From positions 1,922,001 through 1,986,000 of the forward strand of contig NC_089183.1 in assembly GCF_947507565.1 (NCBI RefSeq): DNA of 64,000 bases, in the 5' to 3' direction. Numbering within the stretch: position 1 is the first letter of the stretch; each line of letters begins with the position of its first letter. Of the stretch, positions 32,195 to 42,659 are shown piece by piece. A program made the translations under genes and the position numbers. A model generated the notes under the pieces. The model was not told the DNA's origin. It searched no databases and saw only the letters and a list, made by a program, of their open reading frames with translations. The stretch is from Oscarella lobularis. Taxonomy: Eukaryota; Porifera; Homoscleromorpha; Homosclerophorida; Oscarellidae.

Positions 32195-33058
32195 CTAAAC
32201 GCACCTCTCTACGTGAATCCTACAGGAAGCTAAGACTCGACTTTGAAGTGTTTCTTTTGTTGTTAATTGCGCTCTTCCTTGCAGGTAGGATGGAATTTCG
32301 AGAAACGCACATTTTTGAGCGAGCAAATCACGAATGGTGAACCCTCTATCAGCCATTATTCTCTGCTTCGGCCTGACCAAATCGAGAATGCCACTCTCTT
32401 GTACAATGAAACGATCAGAGCAACTTCCGGAAAATCATTTTGATATAAAGATGACGGACCCTGTTCCTTGGTCAATAGCAACGAGGTATTTGACAGTTTG
32501 GTGATGCTTATAGTCTGACCACGTCGCTTTCTGGACTGCAAGATTTTTAGGCCGTTGAATGAACAATTCGAAACAATCTATGACTGCGACAGTGTTTGGA
32601 AAATTTTCGAAAAGACCTCTTCCGACACCAGTTGTCGATTGCGGCCATTTGATGAGTTGTTCAAGCTGTCGAGCGAGGAATGGAATCCACTTTCCCAAAA
32701 CTTTGGAAATGCAACTTTGAGACCGTGCCCAACGACACGCGAGATCTTTTTGCAGCAGTCCAAGACGAAGTGTCATAAGCACAACCAAAAATTTGTCTAA
32801 TTCGTTCATCGGAAGCGGCCCGGAATCTAGATTTCGACCCTCGCTTTCAATCCATTCAAAAATTGTCTCAAGAAATTCTCTATTCTTCACTCCCGTGTAA
32901 AATTTCGGGTCTCCTAAGACTGCTTCACGGGTAGTCCTCGACGCTGTTGACTGGACCTGGCTGATTTCACTTTGCAGACGCTGATTTTCGCTGCTGAGCT
33001 CTGAAATCTCTGCTATTAGATCCGCCTTGGTTCTGTCAATCCTGGCAGAACTTTGCCG
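32195..33058 (-). pseudogene. Harbinger-type (DDE_Tnp_4) transposase, one in-frame stop
   Basis: An N-terminal coiled coil (ENQRLQSEISQVQSTAS) is followed by the helical block FLVVLMTLRLGLLQKDLACR and WIPFLARQLEQLIKWP. The catalytic region has VAVIDCFELFIQRP (first D), WSDYKHHQTVKYLVAID, RIMADRGFTIRDLL (second D) and ASCRIHVERCV (E). A TGA at 32435-32437 stands where the family usually has glycine, in SK-G-FSGSCSDRF. Everything else reads through in one frame. Upstream, a TAA near 33059 may mark a splice site or a second lesion. The neighbour is a YqaJ nuclease gene on the opposite strand. Confidence 0.85.
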
Positions 33059-33620
33059 TTATGACAACGACGAAACTGACAGTAGATCACTATCATCAAA
33101 TTCCTCTATACTTTCAGTCACCGTCTGTCATAAATTCACAAGCCTCTGAATTGATATCGCCTGGAACATCAACTTCGAGTCTCACATAAGAGGTAGCCCG
33201 ATTTTCGCGCGATCGATTTCTCGCCTCCGAGTTTCTCGTTGCAAAGGACTCGCTCGGAAAAGGCTGGACATCAAACTGCGCCACTTTGAAGAACTCGAGA
33301 CGACAATGGACAGAGAATTAGAAAACGTAAGAAAAGGAGAGAGGGACCCCACGTAAAAAAATCGTACTCAAACTTCAAAATTTCAGGTGGAAACGCAACG
33401 CCAAGCGCTCGTCGCCGAACGACTTCGCTTCTCCGAGGAAACGTGACGGTGAGTTTTGTCGCATCTTTGAAGCGCAAGACCTCTTACTTTTACTTTGTTT
33501 TTCAGTTGTTTGTTGAGCCGACTTTTTCTTCTAGTCTATGACGTCTCTCAGAAGTCGAGAATCAACGTAAAGGTCTACACATTTTTCTGCATAGTCTTAC
33601 CCGTGTCTCTCTATCAGTTT

Positions 33621-33816
33621 CGGGTCCTGAGTACGACCCCGTCAACAAAAACTGCTCCATCCGGGGTCCTGAGCAGGACCCCGTCATCAAAAACAGCTCG
33701 CGGATGAAAGGAGAGGGATAGTTTATTAATTTATTTAATAAATTTAGAAAAATTGCACAGGATCTCCCTCGCGTTTCTGAGGCAGTTTTTGTTGACGGGG
33801 GTCTTGCCCAGGACCC
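33621..33816. repeat. Foldback (MITE-like) repeat with CGGGTCCTGAG arms
   Basis: The left arm occurs twice in direct orientation (33621-33655 and 33662-33698: GGGTCCTGAG..GACCCCGTCA). The inverted arm lies at 33782-33815 (GCAGTTTTTGTTGACGGGG..AGGACCC). The AT-rich centre is 80 bp. This is consistent with a small non-coding inverted-repeat element. Confidence 0.7.
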
Positions 33817-34439
33817 AGCGATCGATAGAAGGCCAGGGCGAGAGAGGGTCTGGGAAACTCCCTTACGAACGGCGGTTCCTTTGTCGCCAATAAACCAATC
33901 AGCGACGAGCCTCACTGAGAGAGTGGACAATCAGCGACAAGCTTCATTATCAAATTACGACCGTGTAGCGCAACGTTAGCGTTAGCCTGATGGACGAAGC
34001 AATCGCTCTTGTTTGAACGTAAATGTCAAACAACGGCAGAGCATAGAAGCCATCATTAGCGGCCATGACGTCTTCGGCTGCTTCCCAACAGGGTTCGGGA
34101 AGTCGCGTACCAATGCGAAAAGAGTGACGTAATGTGTAATCCAATTACGACAAAGGAACAGCCGCTCAGTACAAAGTTGCCCAGACTGAGAAGCCACGCT
34201 TTAGGGCGCGCGGCTCAGTCTGGGTTTCCGAGGCTACACAATGAGTTGAAAATAGATTGAAATCTAATACAGAACTGACATCAAAGGGAATGGCAGCTTG
34301 CAGGCCAAGGTTGGAAGAATGCTCTCTCCTTCACCAGGTTGCATCAAAAAAAAACACGGATATTGGCAGTCTTTCCTTCCGATATGCTCTTCTTGGCACG
34401 ATAATGTGCAACAGCTGCATTAGCAGACTAACCAAATAC

Positions 34440-35061
34440 CTGAAATGTTAGTGTTTTTGTTACACTAGTTTCATCACACCGCATGACCTTACCCCAGTCA
34501 GACTGGAATCGAGTACACAAAGGAGTTTATCCCCTGAATCTCTTTGTGACGGACGTGGCATGTCAAAAGCAGATGGAAACTTTACCAACGTCTCTCGGCT
34601 GTACCCCATCAGAACACAGGACATTACTGTCCTCCGGTTGACATCGTAGCTAATGCCACGAATTGCATTGTTCTTCGACGTCGGAAATGGAGTTCGTCTA
34701 AATTGCACTCCAGAAAAATCACAGCTTGAATATTACATAACTTTCTGCAAGAGTGACAATAAAATTTCACAGATGGAGCAAAATACACGGCTTTCTTCCT
34801 TTTCAAAGATAACGACCTTCTCTCCGTGGCAGTACTTGCATCCAAGAGCCAACGAGATAATTGCAGACAAATACTGAAGGCTAAGTAGGCGATAGACGAT
34901 GGATTTTCGTCAGCGGTTAGCGGAACTGACGGTAAACGCCACGTTTCTGGGTAGGGACCGCTTTTTATTCCAATTTTCTCTCTTTCTTCCGCTTTGGCTG
35001 ACTTGTTTAGCTTCGTTTGGCACTCGAAAACGCATCGAAATTTCGATTTCTTCGTGGACAT
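34440..35061 (-). pseudogene. Mutator-like transposase relic, N-terminal part
   Basis: The minus strand starts MSTKKSKFRCVFECQ and reaches zinc-ligand-like GCKYCHGEKVVIFEKEE and FYCHSCRKLCN in neighbouring frames. It then gives GISYDVNRRTVMSCVLMGYS. The block VNRR-V-x-C-x-MGY is a signature of the Mutator-like transposase domain found in many invertebrate repeat families. At least two frame changes break it, and the catalytic region is absent. Confidence 0.5.
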
Positions 35062-35113
35062 GCTCTATTGCGTAGTTTGCACGTTATATTCATAGCGACA
35101 GGAAAACTCTACG

Positions 35114-35650
35114 TTAAACAAGCCTGATGCCTTCGTTAGTGAATGGATATTGTAGTTCTACGCCGAGTTTTGCAGGAGTGTACGGGACTTTGAGAACTTC
35201 CTGTTTTGCCGGACACGTTTTTATTCGAATATACGGCCGAATAAACACTCTAACTCCCCAAAACAAAATGCGTCCATAAAGTTGCTCACAAAATTCTTTT
35301 ATTCCAAGATCGAAAGTCTGCCAATTCTTCACACAGTGATTATAATCTGTTAATTATATAATTTATAAATGTTCGACCTTTATAACAGCACACATTTCAA
35401 TCTTCGACTTCCCGGTTTTCTAAAACAGAATTACTTGTAAAGAATTTTTCATAGCAAAATTTCTTTGCTACGGCGATTGATCGACTGCGACAGATGTCGT
35501 AATCGCAAACGTCGTATCTGAAGGAAACGGGACAACGACCAGAAAGACGTGGAAGAAGAAAAGCAAGATGGAGAATAACTGAAAATAAGATACATTTGCA
35601 AAGACTATGTAAACGTGAAATAAAAGCCTATCTTTAGGTAGGCTCGAGGG
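35114..35650 (-). pseudogene. Family B copy 2
   Basis: Nucleotide alignment to 9686-10050 is clear on the reverse strand, including the intron CCTAAAGGTAGGC(T)..TTATTTTTTCAG equivalent, ATTCTGTTTTAG followed by the CYK/CHK exon, and ACAGATTA..CA(C/A)TGTGTGAAGAA. The penultimate exon reads NWQTFDLGIKEF, against KLDSFNSELKNF in copy 1. The final VLITAGD exon is missing. Splice donor changes and frame breaks indicate a pseudogene. Confidence 0.75.
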
Positions 35651-35711
35651 TCCAGCCTGTGTTGGGTCCCGCGCGCGCTACGCACGGTCCCAAACAACAG
35701 GCTGGAACCTC
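35646..35711. repeat. Inverted repeat (hairpin) with CCAGCCTGT arms
   Basis: GAGGGTCCAGCCTGT is complementary to ACAGGCTGGAACCTC around a GC-rich loop. Confidence 0.75.
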
Positions 35712-35748
35712 GTGACAGAGGGTGGGGTCAGTTTATAGCAGCATCAAT

Positions 35749-35788
35749 TCACCGGCGAGTATACAAGAATCCGTACACTCGCCGGTGA
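35749..35788. repeat. 16-bp inverted repeat
   Basis: TCACCGGCGAGTATAC and GTACACTCGCCGGTGA match at 15 of 16 positions. A duplicated GCGTAATTGCGTT motif follows. Confidence 0.75.
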
Positions 35789-36176
35789 TTGGCTGGATGG
35801 CCGTAATTGCGTTATTGCGTTATGATCGCGAGCGTCGCGCCGTAATTGCGTTAAGATCGCGGGGGAGCGTTTCCATCACGACGATCAGCCGGAAATCGAT
35901 GTCGAACGGCCCGAACAGTCTTCGGCCTTACCAAATGCCCGACAACGGACTTCGCCAAGTCCCGTTCTCAGCGAGAAACGCCCGCTGGGCGACGGGAGTC
36001 GGCGAAGCGCCGTTCGTCGACCGAAAAGTGCACACGCATCATACGCAACAATCACATTACATAATCAGGGACGTTCTACGTCTAATAGTCTGTTCGTCAG
36101 AACTGTTCGCTGCCGAAATGGTCCTAAAACATTTTTTGGAGATAGGTTTAGCGCACGCCTTATTGTCCGCCACATC

Positions 36177-36540
36177 ATGGCCGGTTCGGTTTCTTCCGCT
36201 GTTTCTACTCTCTTCGAAACGTGTTTGGATGCCAACCTCCGACGATATCCATATTTTTCGCGATCCTTGAAGGCAGAGCAAGTCAGAAGCATCGAATCGC
36301 TTTTATGCGGACGGGATATTTGCAATTCTTCCAACTGGGTTTGGAAAATCCATTATATATCAACTTCTTCCGCTCGTGAAGGATGAAATGGCGCAACAGG
36401 AGTCCGGAGAGCCGAATGAAAGAAAGAACACTGTGTTGGTGGTGTCTCCTCTGACACAACTGATGCAAGCCCAAGTGCAATCACTGACGTCGGCTCGTAT
36501 AAACGCCATTTTTATTTCTTCGACTCGGGTTGTTTCACTA
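36177..36540 (+). pseudogene. RecQ-like helicase, first half (interrupted)
   Basis: LKAEQVRSIESLLCGRDI is followed one base out of frame by FAILPTGFGKSIIYQLLPL (Walker A), then NTVLVVSPLTQLMQAQV (motif Ia) and ARINAIFISST. Order and wording match RecQ-type DNA helicases. The one-base loss falls right before the Walker A motif. Downstream, an IS630-like transposon separates it from the rest at 38.5 kb. Confidence 0.75.
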
Positions 36541-36729
36541 CTCTCTGTCCACGCTCAGTTCATACTTCAAAAAACGCGTATATCTTCGGCCCCGTACCTT
36601 CTATTTGGTCCGTCTTTTCGTCTTCCGAAAGCGCTAAGTTCCCGGTAGCAAAATCAAACGCCCGTATACAGCAAAAGACATACGTTGCGTGCCATATGAG
36701 GCACCCGCGCATCAAAGGGTTTTTTGCGG

Positions 36730-36758
36730 TTTGGCACGCCTTTTAGGGGCGTGCCCAA
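36730..36758. terminator. Hairpin TTGGCACGCC..GGCGTGCCCAA
   Basis: A 10-bp stem with a short loop lies about 50 bp beyond the transposase stop. It may be a structured end of the IS630-like element. Its function is not established. Confidence 0.3.
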
Positions 36759-36809
36759 TTATCTCATTATTTACTGTACGTCTTTAGATGTATAATTTCT
36801 ATCTTTTGT

Positions 36810-38224
36810 TTACTCTTCATAATCAGCAGACATTAGAATTCGGTCTTCATGATCAAGTTCTTCGTCATCACTAATTTCGTCCTCTTCGTCATCATCGACA
36901 TTAAGTTCTATCAAGAATTCGTCTATTGCGTCTTCAAGTAGGCCATCTTTTTCCCAAAATTTTTCTTCTTTTCTGATAGCGTGTGTACAAAAATGTCGCC
37001 ACATCTCTTGCGAGACTGAACGAAAAGCTGCAGGTACAAGTGATTCTAAGTCTGCAAGCTTGAACGATGTATTATTTACTCTTAGATATCCTTTTACCTT
37101 TGACCATACGAGTTCTATCGGGTTGAGCTCGCAGTGTGCGACTGGTGTTCTCAATACAACGTGTCCATTGGTTTCTGCAATTACGTCTGTAGCATAGGCT
37201 TTTCTGGGGTTGGACTCTTTGATTTTCTTCATTAAATCGCTTTTCAGGTCGGATCTTTCCCAGGTAATACCATGATCAGTTAACCACTTCTGCATAACGT
37301 CTTTCTTCGACGACTTTGTGGGAACGGGATCAATCACACGATTATGATACGGTGCGTTGTCAAGAACAATAACTGAATTTGCAGGAACGTTAGGAATAAG
37401 AGTTTTCTCAAACCATTCTTCAAAATGCTTCGAGTTCATTTCGTCGTGATAATCGCCAATTTGCTTTTTGGATCGAAATACCAATGCCGCATTTGGTATC
37501 CAACCCATATCTTCTCCTATGAAATAATGTACGTAAAAACATTTTCACTCCTCGCACAGCCGTTACCTGCATGTAGGATTATTAGGCGCTTTCCTCTTCC
37601 GGACGGTCTTTTCCATCCTCCTTCGTCTGTTTCATCAAGCCAGATTTTTTCAGGTGCGACATGGGAATTTGCCCACGTTTCGTCCAGGAAAACGATTGAT
37701 TTTTGCATTCTTCTGTACTTTCTAATTTCACGAAGATAACGATGCCTCTGGTCGACAATATCTTTGCGCTCATAAAAATATTTTTTGTCGTTTCTTTTCG
37801 CGTATTTAAACCCCATTAACTTCAAAAGTTTGGCCAACGTTGATTTACCGCCATTGAAAATTCCCTTTTCACGAACGATTTTTAAAAGCGAAATAAGGGT
37901 AGGGTATTCTTTTCTTTCGTAAAAGCCATGAAGAGTCTGTCGAATAGCTACTCTATCGAAGTCATCGACGTTAATGACAAGGCGTGAAACCGAATAACGT
38001 TTGGCTTTTTTTGGCGTGGGAGCAAACGTCCCGGATTCCTCAAACTCCCGTTTAATCTTACACAGAGCTTGCTTCGAAAATCCAGTGGCGGCATGAAGTC
38101 GATCAAGAACCCGCTGTACCCCTATCCGGTCCCTGGCGTCCTTTTCGCTCTCCTCCTTAAAAAACGTCCATACTCGATGTACAATACGCTTTTCCTTCGA
38201 CGTTATCCTCTGTCCACGCGGCAT
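36810..38224 (-). pseudogene. IS630-like transposase, one frameshift
   Basis: ATG at 38224 begins MPRGQRITSKEKRIVHRVW, with a helix-turn-helix (GFSKQALCKIKREFEES) and the conserved VINVDDFDRVAIRQTLHGFY. The DDE core gives IVFLDETWANSH (first D), IVLDNAPYHNRV (second D) and HCELNPIELVWSKVKGYL (third acidic residue). A one-base frame change at about 37510-37530 separates the first Asp from the rest. An acidic tail (DDDEEDEISDDEELDHED) ends at TAA 36810. The protein is otherwise full length. The element sits inside a RecQ-like gene. No clear terminal repeats were found. Confidence 0.88.
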
Positions 38225-38499
38225 GACGCAAGAAGCGGTGGGTAAATTTCACGTCTACTAGTAGAGGTCGCGAGAACAGCGCGCGCGAAGGGAATCGAGC
38301 AAGCAGACTGCCGAACGACACGCAGCATGACTGATTAGCCTAGAGAAGGTTTCGAAAGGCCCAATGTATGTCTATATATTTTATGCTATACACAGTTTTC
38401 AAACTGAGTGGTAAAAGAAGCGATTCTTCCAGCACAACTAACTGAGACTGTGCTAATTAGATCATAACACCCACCCTTTCCTCCCCCGCAAGTATGAAC

Positions 38500-39060
38500 T
38501 GAGCGTGGACAGAGAGTAGAGCAATACTCACTAGTTTTTGCCGAACCTGAAACAATTCTGGCAACAGAATGGAGAAGCATAATTAGAGATGAAGAGTTTC
38601 AGGAAAGATTGGTTTGCATCGCCGTAGATGAGGTTCATTGCGTCACTGAGTGATAGGAAAGTAATGTACAAACCTTGATTAATATTCAATCTTTCTATGT
38701 AGGGGTCTCAACGAAAGAAAGCGGCAGGAAGATGCTTTTCGCGAATGGTATTCGCATCTTGGTGAAGTACGAGCTTTGGTACCTTTATCAAAGCCTTTTT
38801 TGGCGCTTACAGCCACAGCTACTGTATCAAGCCAGCGAAAAATCAAGAAGATGTTGCATATGGTAGGCTGCACCATGATAGAATTCAATCCAGACAGGAG
38901 AAACATCAAGTATGCAATCAAGGAAGTGCCAAGAGATCTAGAATGTTCGTTCCAGTGGCTGGTTGAAGGTTTAACGGAATCATCCGGGGATGACGGTGCC
39001 GGTGTCATCGAGGCAATAGCTCCCCGTGGTGTGGCCTGGGTAACGCCGACACGTACGCCA
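38500..39060 (+). pseudogene. RecQ-like helicase, second half
   Basis: The exon ending near 38649 reads EWRSIIRDEEFQERLVCIAV then DEVHCVTE, the helicase DEVH (motif II). The next exon starts after TATGTAG at 38701 with GLNERKRQEDAFREWYSHLG, then PFLALTATATVSSQRKIKK (motif III) and EFNPDRRNIKYAI. The donor after CVTE-W is AT rather than GT (GAGTG|ATAGGA), so normal splicing is probably lost. A plausible donor GTAAGT at 39061 leads into a Helitron-like terminus. Motifs IV-VI are missing. Confidence 0.75.
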
Positions 39061-39083
39061 GTAAGTAATTCATTTAAAATTAC

Positions 39084-39111
39084 ACCCGGGCGAAGCCGGG
39101 TACTCAGCTAG
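39084..39111 (+). mobile_element. Helitron-like 3' terminus
   Basis: The hairpin ACCCGGGCGAAGCCGGGT is followed by ACTCAG and CTAG, then T. A GC-rich hairpin a few bases before a terminal CTRR next to T is the hallmark of a Helitron 3' end. No 5' TC end or Rep/helicase gene was located, so the extent is unknown. Confidence 0.65.
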
Positions 39112-39204
39112 TAAAGACTACGCGTAACTGTCTACTTCATTCATTCCCCGGAAACAAATAACGAACTATGCACGTAAGCTACAACTGCCATTGCTATGAC
39201 TTTG

Positions 39205-39800
39205 CTGACATTTGGTTTCTCGCATTAGCTTCATGGTCACGATATAACGTGGAAACATGTGACAGACCTGCATCGAACGTTGCAAGCAGTATCGCTTCCA
39301 AGTGGCTTTCAATTCCTGCCAAAAATCAAATCGGAGCATATTAATCTGACCACTTATTCGAAAATGCGCGTCGATGTGGAAGCTCAGGTACACACAACGG
39401 CATTAAAATAGATCTCACAATCATATGTTTGCTAAGCTACTCAGCCAGTCTGTTGCATCAGAAATGAAATTTTTTTGACATCCCAGGAGCACAAGAAACT
39501 ATTCGTTTCGTTGAGACGTTCAATTAAGCTTTTGACTGTCTGAACGTCCGGTCTCTCTCAGACAAATGTCCAACGAGACGTGGATACACAATGCTAGAAG
39601 ACGAAAGATTTCAGGCACGTTAGCTGACAATGAATGTATCCATTTCCCTAATGCATACTCCTTTAGTGGCTAGAAAAGTCATTTCTGGGACATCTAGACG
39701 AATGGGATGCGTATGTCTGCAGCATTCCAGGCATTTTAGAGAGTGACCGAAAGCGGTTGACCTTAAGCTGGGAAACTCTATTTGGATGGCGAATGACAGG
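39205..39800 (+). pseudogene. P-element/THAP9-like transposase relic
   Basis: Exons read ITWKHVTDLHRTLQAV, NLTTYSKMRVDVEAQ (about 39340-39390), then ETIRFVETFN*AFDCLNVRS (about 39495-39555), TRRGYTMLEDERFQ, and WLEKSFLGHLDEWDAYV (about 39670-39715). These blocks resemble the C-terminal half of P-element-like transposases (FDCLN corresponds to the FDILN motif). Stops and missing segments show decay. A large protein converges on it from 41 kb. Confidence 0.5.
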
Positions 39801-40031
39801 TTGGGAATAGTGACGTGACTTTTTGTGTTAGAAGATGTATCATCCTCCATCCTCTCTGGTTGTTCTAGAAATCTATGGCTCAAGTGGTCGCGAGGGACAA
39901 CAGTTCGAGAAGACGCCGATTATTTCCGGAGGAATTAATTGATACAAACCCTCTTCCAAAACGACGAAGGAAATCGACACCTTAATATAACACGACATAT
40001 GTATTTGACAGTTACAACAAACCCGTCTCCC

Positions 40032-41047
40032 CTAACTAGCCAAATTATGTGACGTTTTTATCTGCTTCCTGAGACCTTTACTTTTATTTAATTGCCTCTT
40101 CTTCTCATCCTTGTATCTTTCGAGCCAAGACGCCGTTGTAGAAAATCCTCTTCTCGTGATCCACATTTGAACTACTTCACTCAGGAGACTCAGCGAAGCC
40201 AACTCCTCCAGACCTGAGCCCGACACGACAGCGGCCAAATGGTGTCTAATTTCCTCGTCCACTGTGAATAGTTCACGAAATTGTTCTTTTTCAGATTGTG
40301 CGGTTTGAATATTATGTTGAAGAGGTCCTGCCTTTTGTCTCTCTAATACGACAAAAAATTGGAAAGTTGCCTCATTGATTCTGAACAATCCTCCTCTGTC
40401 AATCAAATTTATCCAGGAAAGAGAAGATTCGTCTGCGGTGGACCAACTATCAGCTGACGCAGAAGGCGGAGAATCCGAGTCGGTAGGGGTGGTGATGTGG
40501 TCGCCAGTACTCCACCCTACACGCATACTCTCAACACAAGCCAGCACCGCCCTTTTCCTCTCTCCCTCAGGTAATCTTCTACATTTCTTCAGAAGACTAA
40601 AAGGAACTGAAACCGCCGCGAGTCTCAAAATGTTCATTTCCGCGTTTGTGAGCTCAGGCGTTCGAGGAGATACACAGAGAGGCGTCTGAGACGTTGAATA
40701 GTCGATCATGGCGTCATCATAAATTTCTGGTTGACTGACTGGGACAGCAATTGATCGGAATATTCGATCCCAATATTCCCGCACAACTCTCGCCATAACT
40801 CAGCAACGGCCGTGAATCTTGCGCGATGGAAGGCTTGGAAGGATTCGTCGCGTCCGTGAGCTTTCGACATACGCGCGAGGCACCCTACAATCGTCGAAAC
40901 GATTCTCTCCGCGGTAGAAGAAAGCAATTCGTCGGAAGACAAAATGATGGCCCGGCCGTCTATTTCCTTCTGCCCCGTTCGTTCATTCGTCCCCGACAGC
41001 AACTTCGCGTGAACGACAGCGTCAAGCGCACGCCGAAAGACCTCCAT
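40032..41047 (-). CDS. Convergent partner protein, one frameshift, function unknown
   Basis: ATG at 41047 (MEVFRRALDAVVHAKLLSG) opens a helical protein of about 340 residues. A one-base shift near 40780 joins it to the second part (EIYDDAMIDYSTSQTPLC..). It ends SWLERYKDEKKRQLNKSKGL, KQIKTSHNLAS. The basic C-terminal YK..KKxxxKxKxLRK tail is something I associate with second ORFs of coral and sponge transposons, from memory only. Its stop faces the P-like relic, so it may belong to the same element. Confidence 0.5.
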
Positions 41048-41099
41048 TGGAAACCCGTAACGACCCTTGCTTCACTTAATTGATCACGTGACGGGGGAG

Positions 41100-42040
41100 T
41101 TTCCAATCCCCCTTCTCTTACATCTATGCTAGAACAATAGATAATAGATATACGCAATAGCAGACGCTACGCTGACGGACGCGATGTTGACGCTGGACGG
41201 ACCCAAGCAAAGCGTCAGCTAATGCGAACCCGTTTTAACAGAATGGTTGAGCGGTTTAGTCAACTATGGCACCGAGTGGGAAAAGTAGGTCTCGGCTCTA
41301 TCTCTTTCGGCTTTTTCTATTGCCAAAACGCCAAATCCTTTATCAAATTTATATGCATATATATATTGATTTTCTAGCTGTTTGTTTCTGCCGTTCTAGC
41401 TTGCTCTCGCTGCATTCTCATCGTCTTCTCTCGACCGTTTCATTATTATCCTCACTCATTCTTTCTTTATTTTTCCTTTTCTTTCGTTATAGCTTCGGTT
41501 TTAGCTGTCTCAGGAATTTAAATTTGTCTACATCATTTTCCTACTTTTATTTTGCGCGGTCAGCCCATTCATCTGTCTTTGTTGTATTTTCTTTTTCTGC
41601 AACGTGGTTTTGTTTTGGTCTTTCAAGCTGCCGCGACGCGCTTGTTCTTCGCTAAAAGCATAAAGTCTATTTTGCTGCGTTTTGCAGCTAGACCTAGCGG
41701 ACTTAACAAAATATTTTAAACTGTGACAGCTTTACTTTAGTTTTTTTACCGTACACCATACTTGTAACTCGAACCGTCTACATTGTCACTTTAGGCCATA
41801 ACTCCTTTTTGTAATGATTAAACAAATTTTTTTACAAAAAATAAATTGAATTGCAATCAAACGCATTTTGCTCTACCTGTGTGACTTTGTTTTCTGCTCT
41901 CTGTCAAACCGTAGCGAGGGTTGTCGTCGTGGTCGTCGTCAGTAATGTCTCCTTCAAAAGTTTCGTCGTTTCCATTGTTTTCGCCGAAAGCCGGAAAGCT
42001 GCCGTTTTAACGGCTACAAGATCAGCAAAACGCGGGCTGA
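41100..42040. other. No supported gene; one possible 5' exon
   Basis: ATGGCACCGAGTGGGAAAA at 41266 before GTAGGT could be a first coding exon, but nothing downstream supports it. The long plus-strand frame at 41266-41655 is pyrimidine-rich sequence read as Leu/Ser/Phe and is not convincing. The remainder is AT-rich. Confidence 0.35.
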
Positions 42041-42044
42041 GTGC

Positions 42045-42590
42045 TCAAAACGTGTATCGACGTTGTTCGTCGCTGTTGCTATTGTCGACGTCACCGCTAT
42101 CGCCGTCGCCGTCAACGTCACAGCTGTCGTCGTTGCTTTGGTGATCCCTACTGCTGTCATCTTCACTAACTGAATCGGATTGCTCAGGCGTCAACGTAAG
42201 AGCGTGGCTTCGCAGACTTCCTTGCCTTAGCCAATCAACCTCAATTACTGAGGCGTAGTCTGGGAGTGGCCTAGCTAAAGATAGCTTGCGTAATTGTCGT
42301 CTCATGCCTCTGTCAAAATCGTCGACGTTGACTACAAGAGGTCGTCTGTTGTAACGAGTGCGTTTAGCAGGCAAATCGTGAATTTTCCCCGTCTTTGGCG
42401 GTGAATTCAGGATGTATTGCAGTCAGCGTCCATCGGCAGAAACCTGTCGCCTTCATTAGGCGCTTTATGACGTGCTGATCCCGATTGCATGACGATTAAC
42501 TTTTTCGTCTTCGAAAAACGCGCGGATTTTCTCGACAAGGCGCTTTTCTCGAGGAGTGACTCGTTTTCCTTGCTGTGACATTTTGAACGG
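42045..42590 (-). pseudogene. IS630-like transposase N-terminal relic
   Basis: The minus strand starts MSQQGKRVTPREKRLVEKIR at 42580, matching MPRGQRITSKEKRIVHRVW of the 38-kb element. It resumes after a frame change with AKRTRYNRRPLVVNVDDFDR (against VINVDDFDR). Beyond that the sequence departs from the family into an acidic Asp/Ser run. The DDE region is missing, so this is a deleted or fused derivative. Confidence 0.7.
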
Positions 42591-42659
42591 CCCTAAACGC
42601 TTTGATCGTCGCACGCATACGCGCTGGACGTGTGCAAAAAGGTAAGTCTGCATACGTAA

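Noticed and set aside
41266-41655. 129-codon plus-strand frame rich in Leu/Ser/Phe
   Set aside because: Pyrimidine-rich sequence read as hydrophobic residues; no homology, and a splice donor directly follows its sixth codon.
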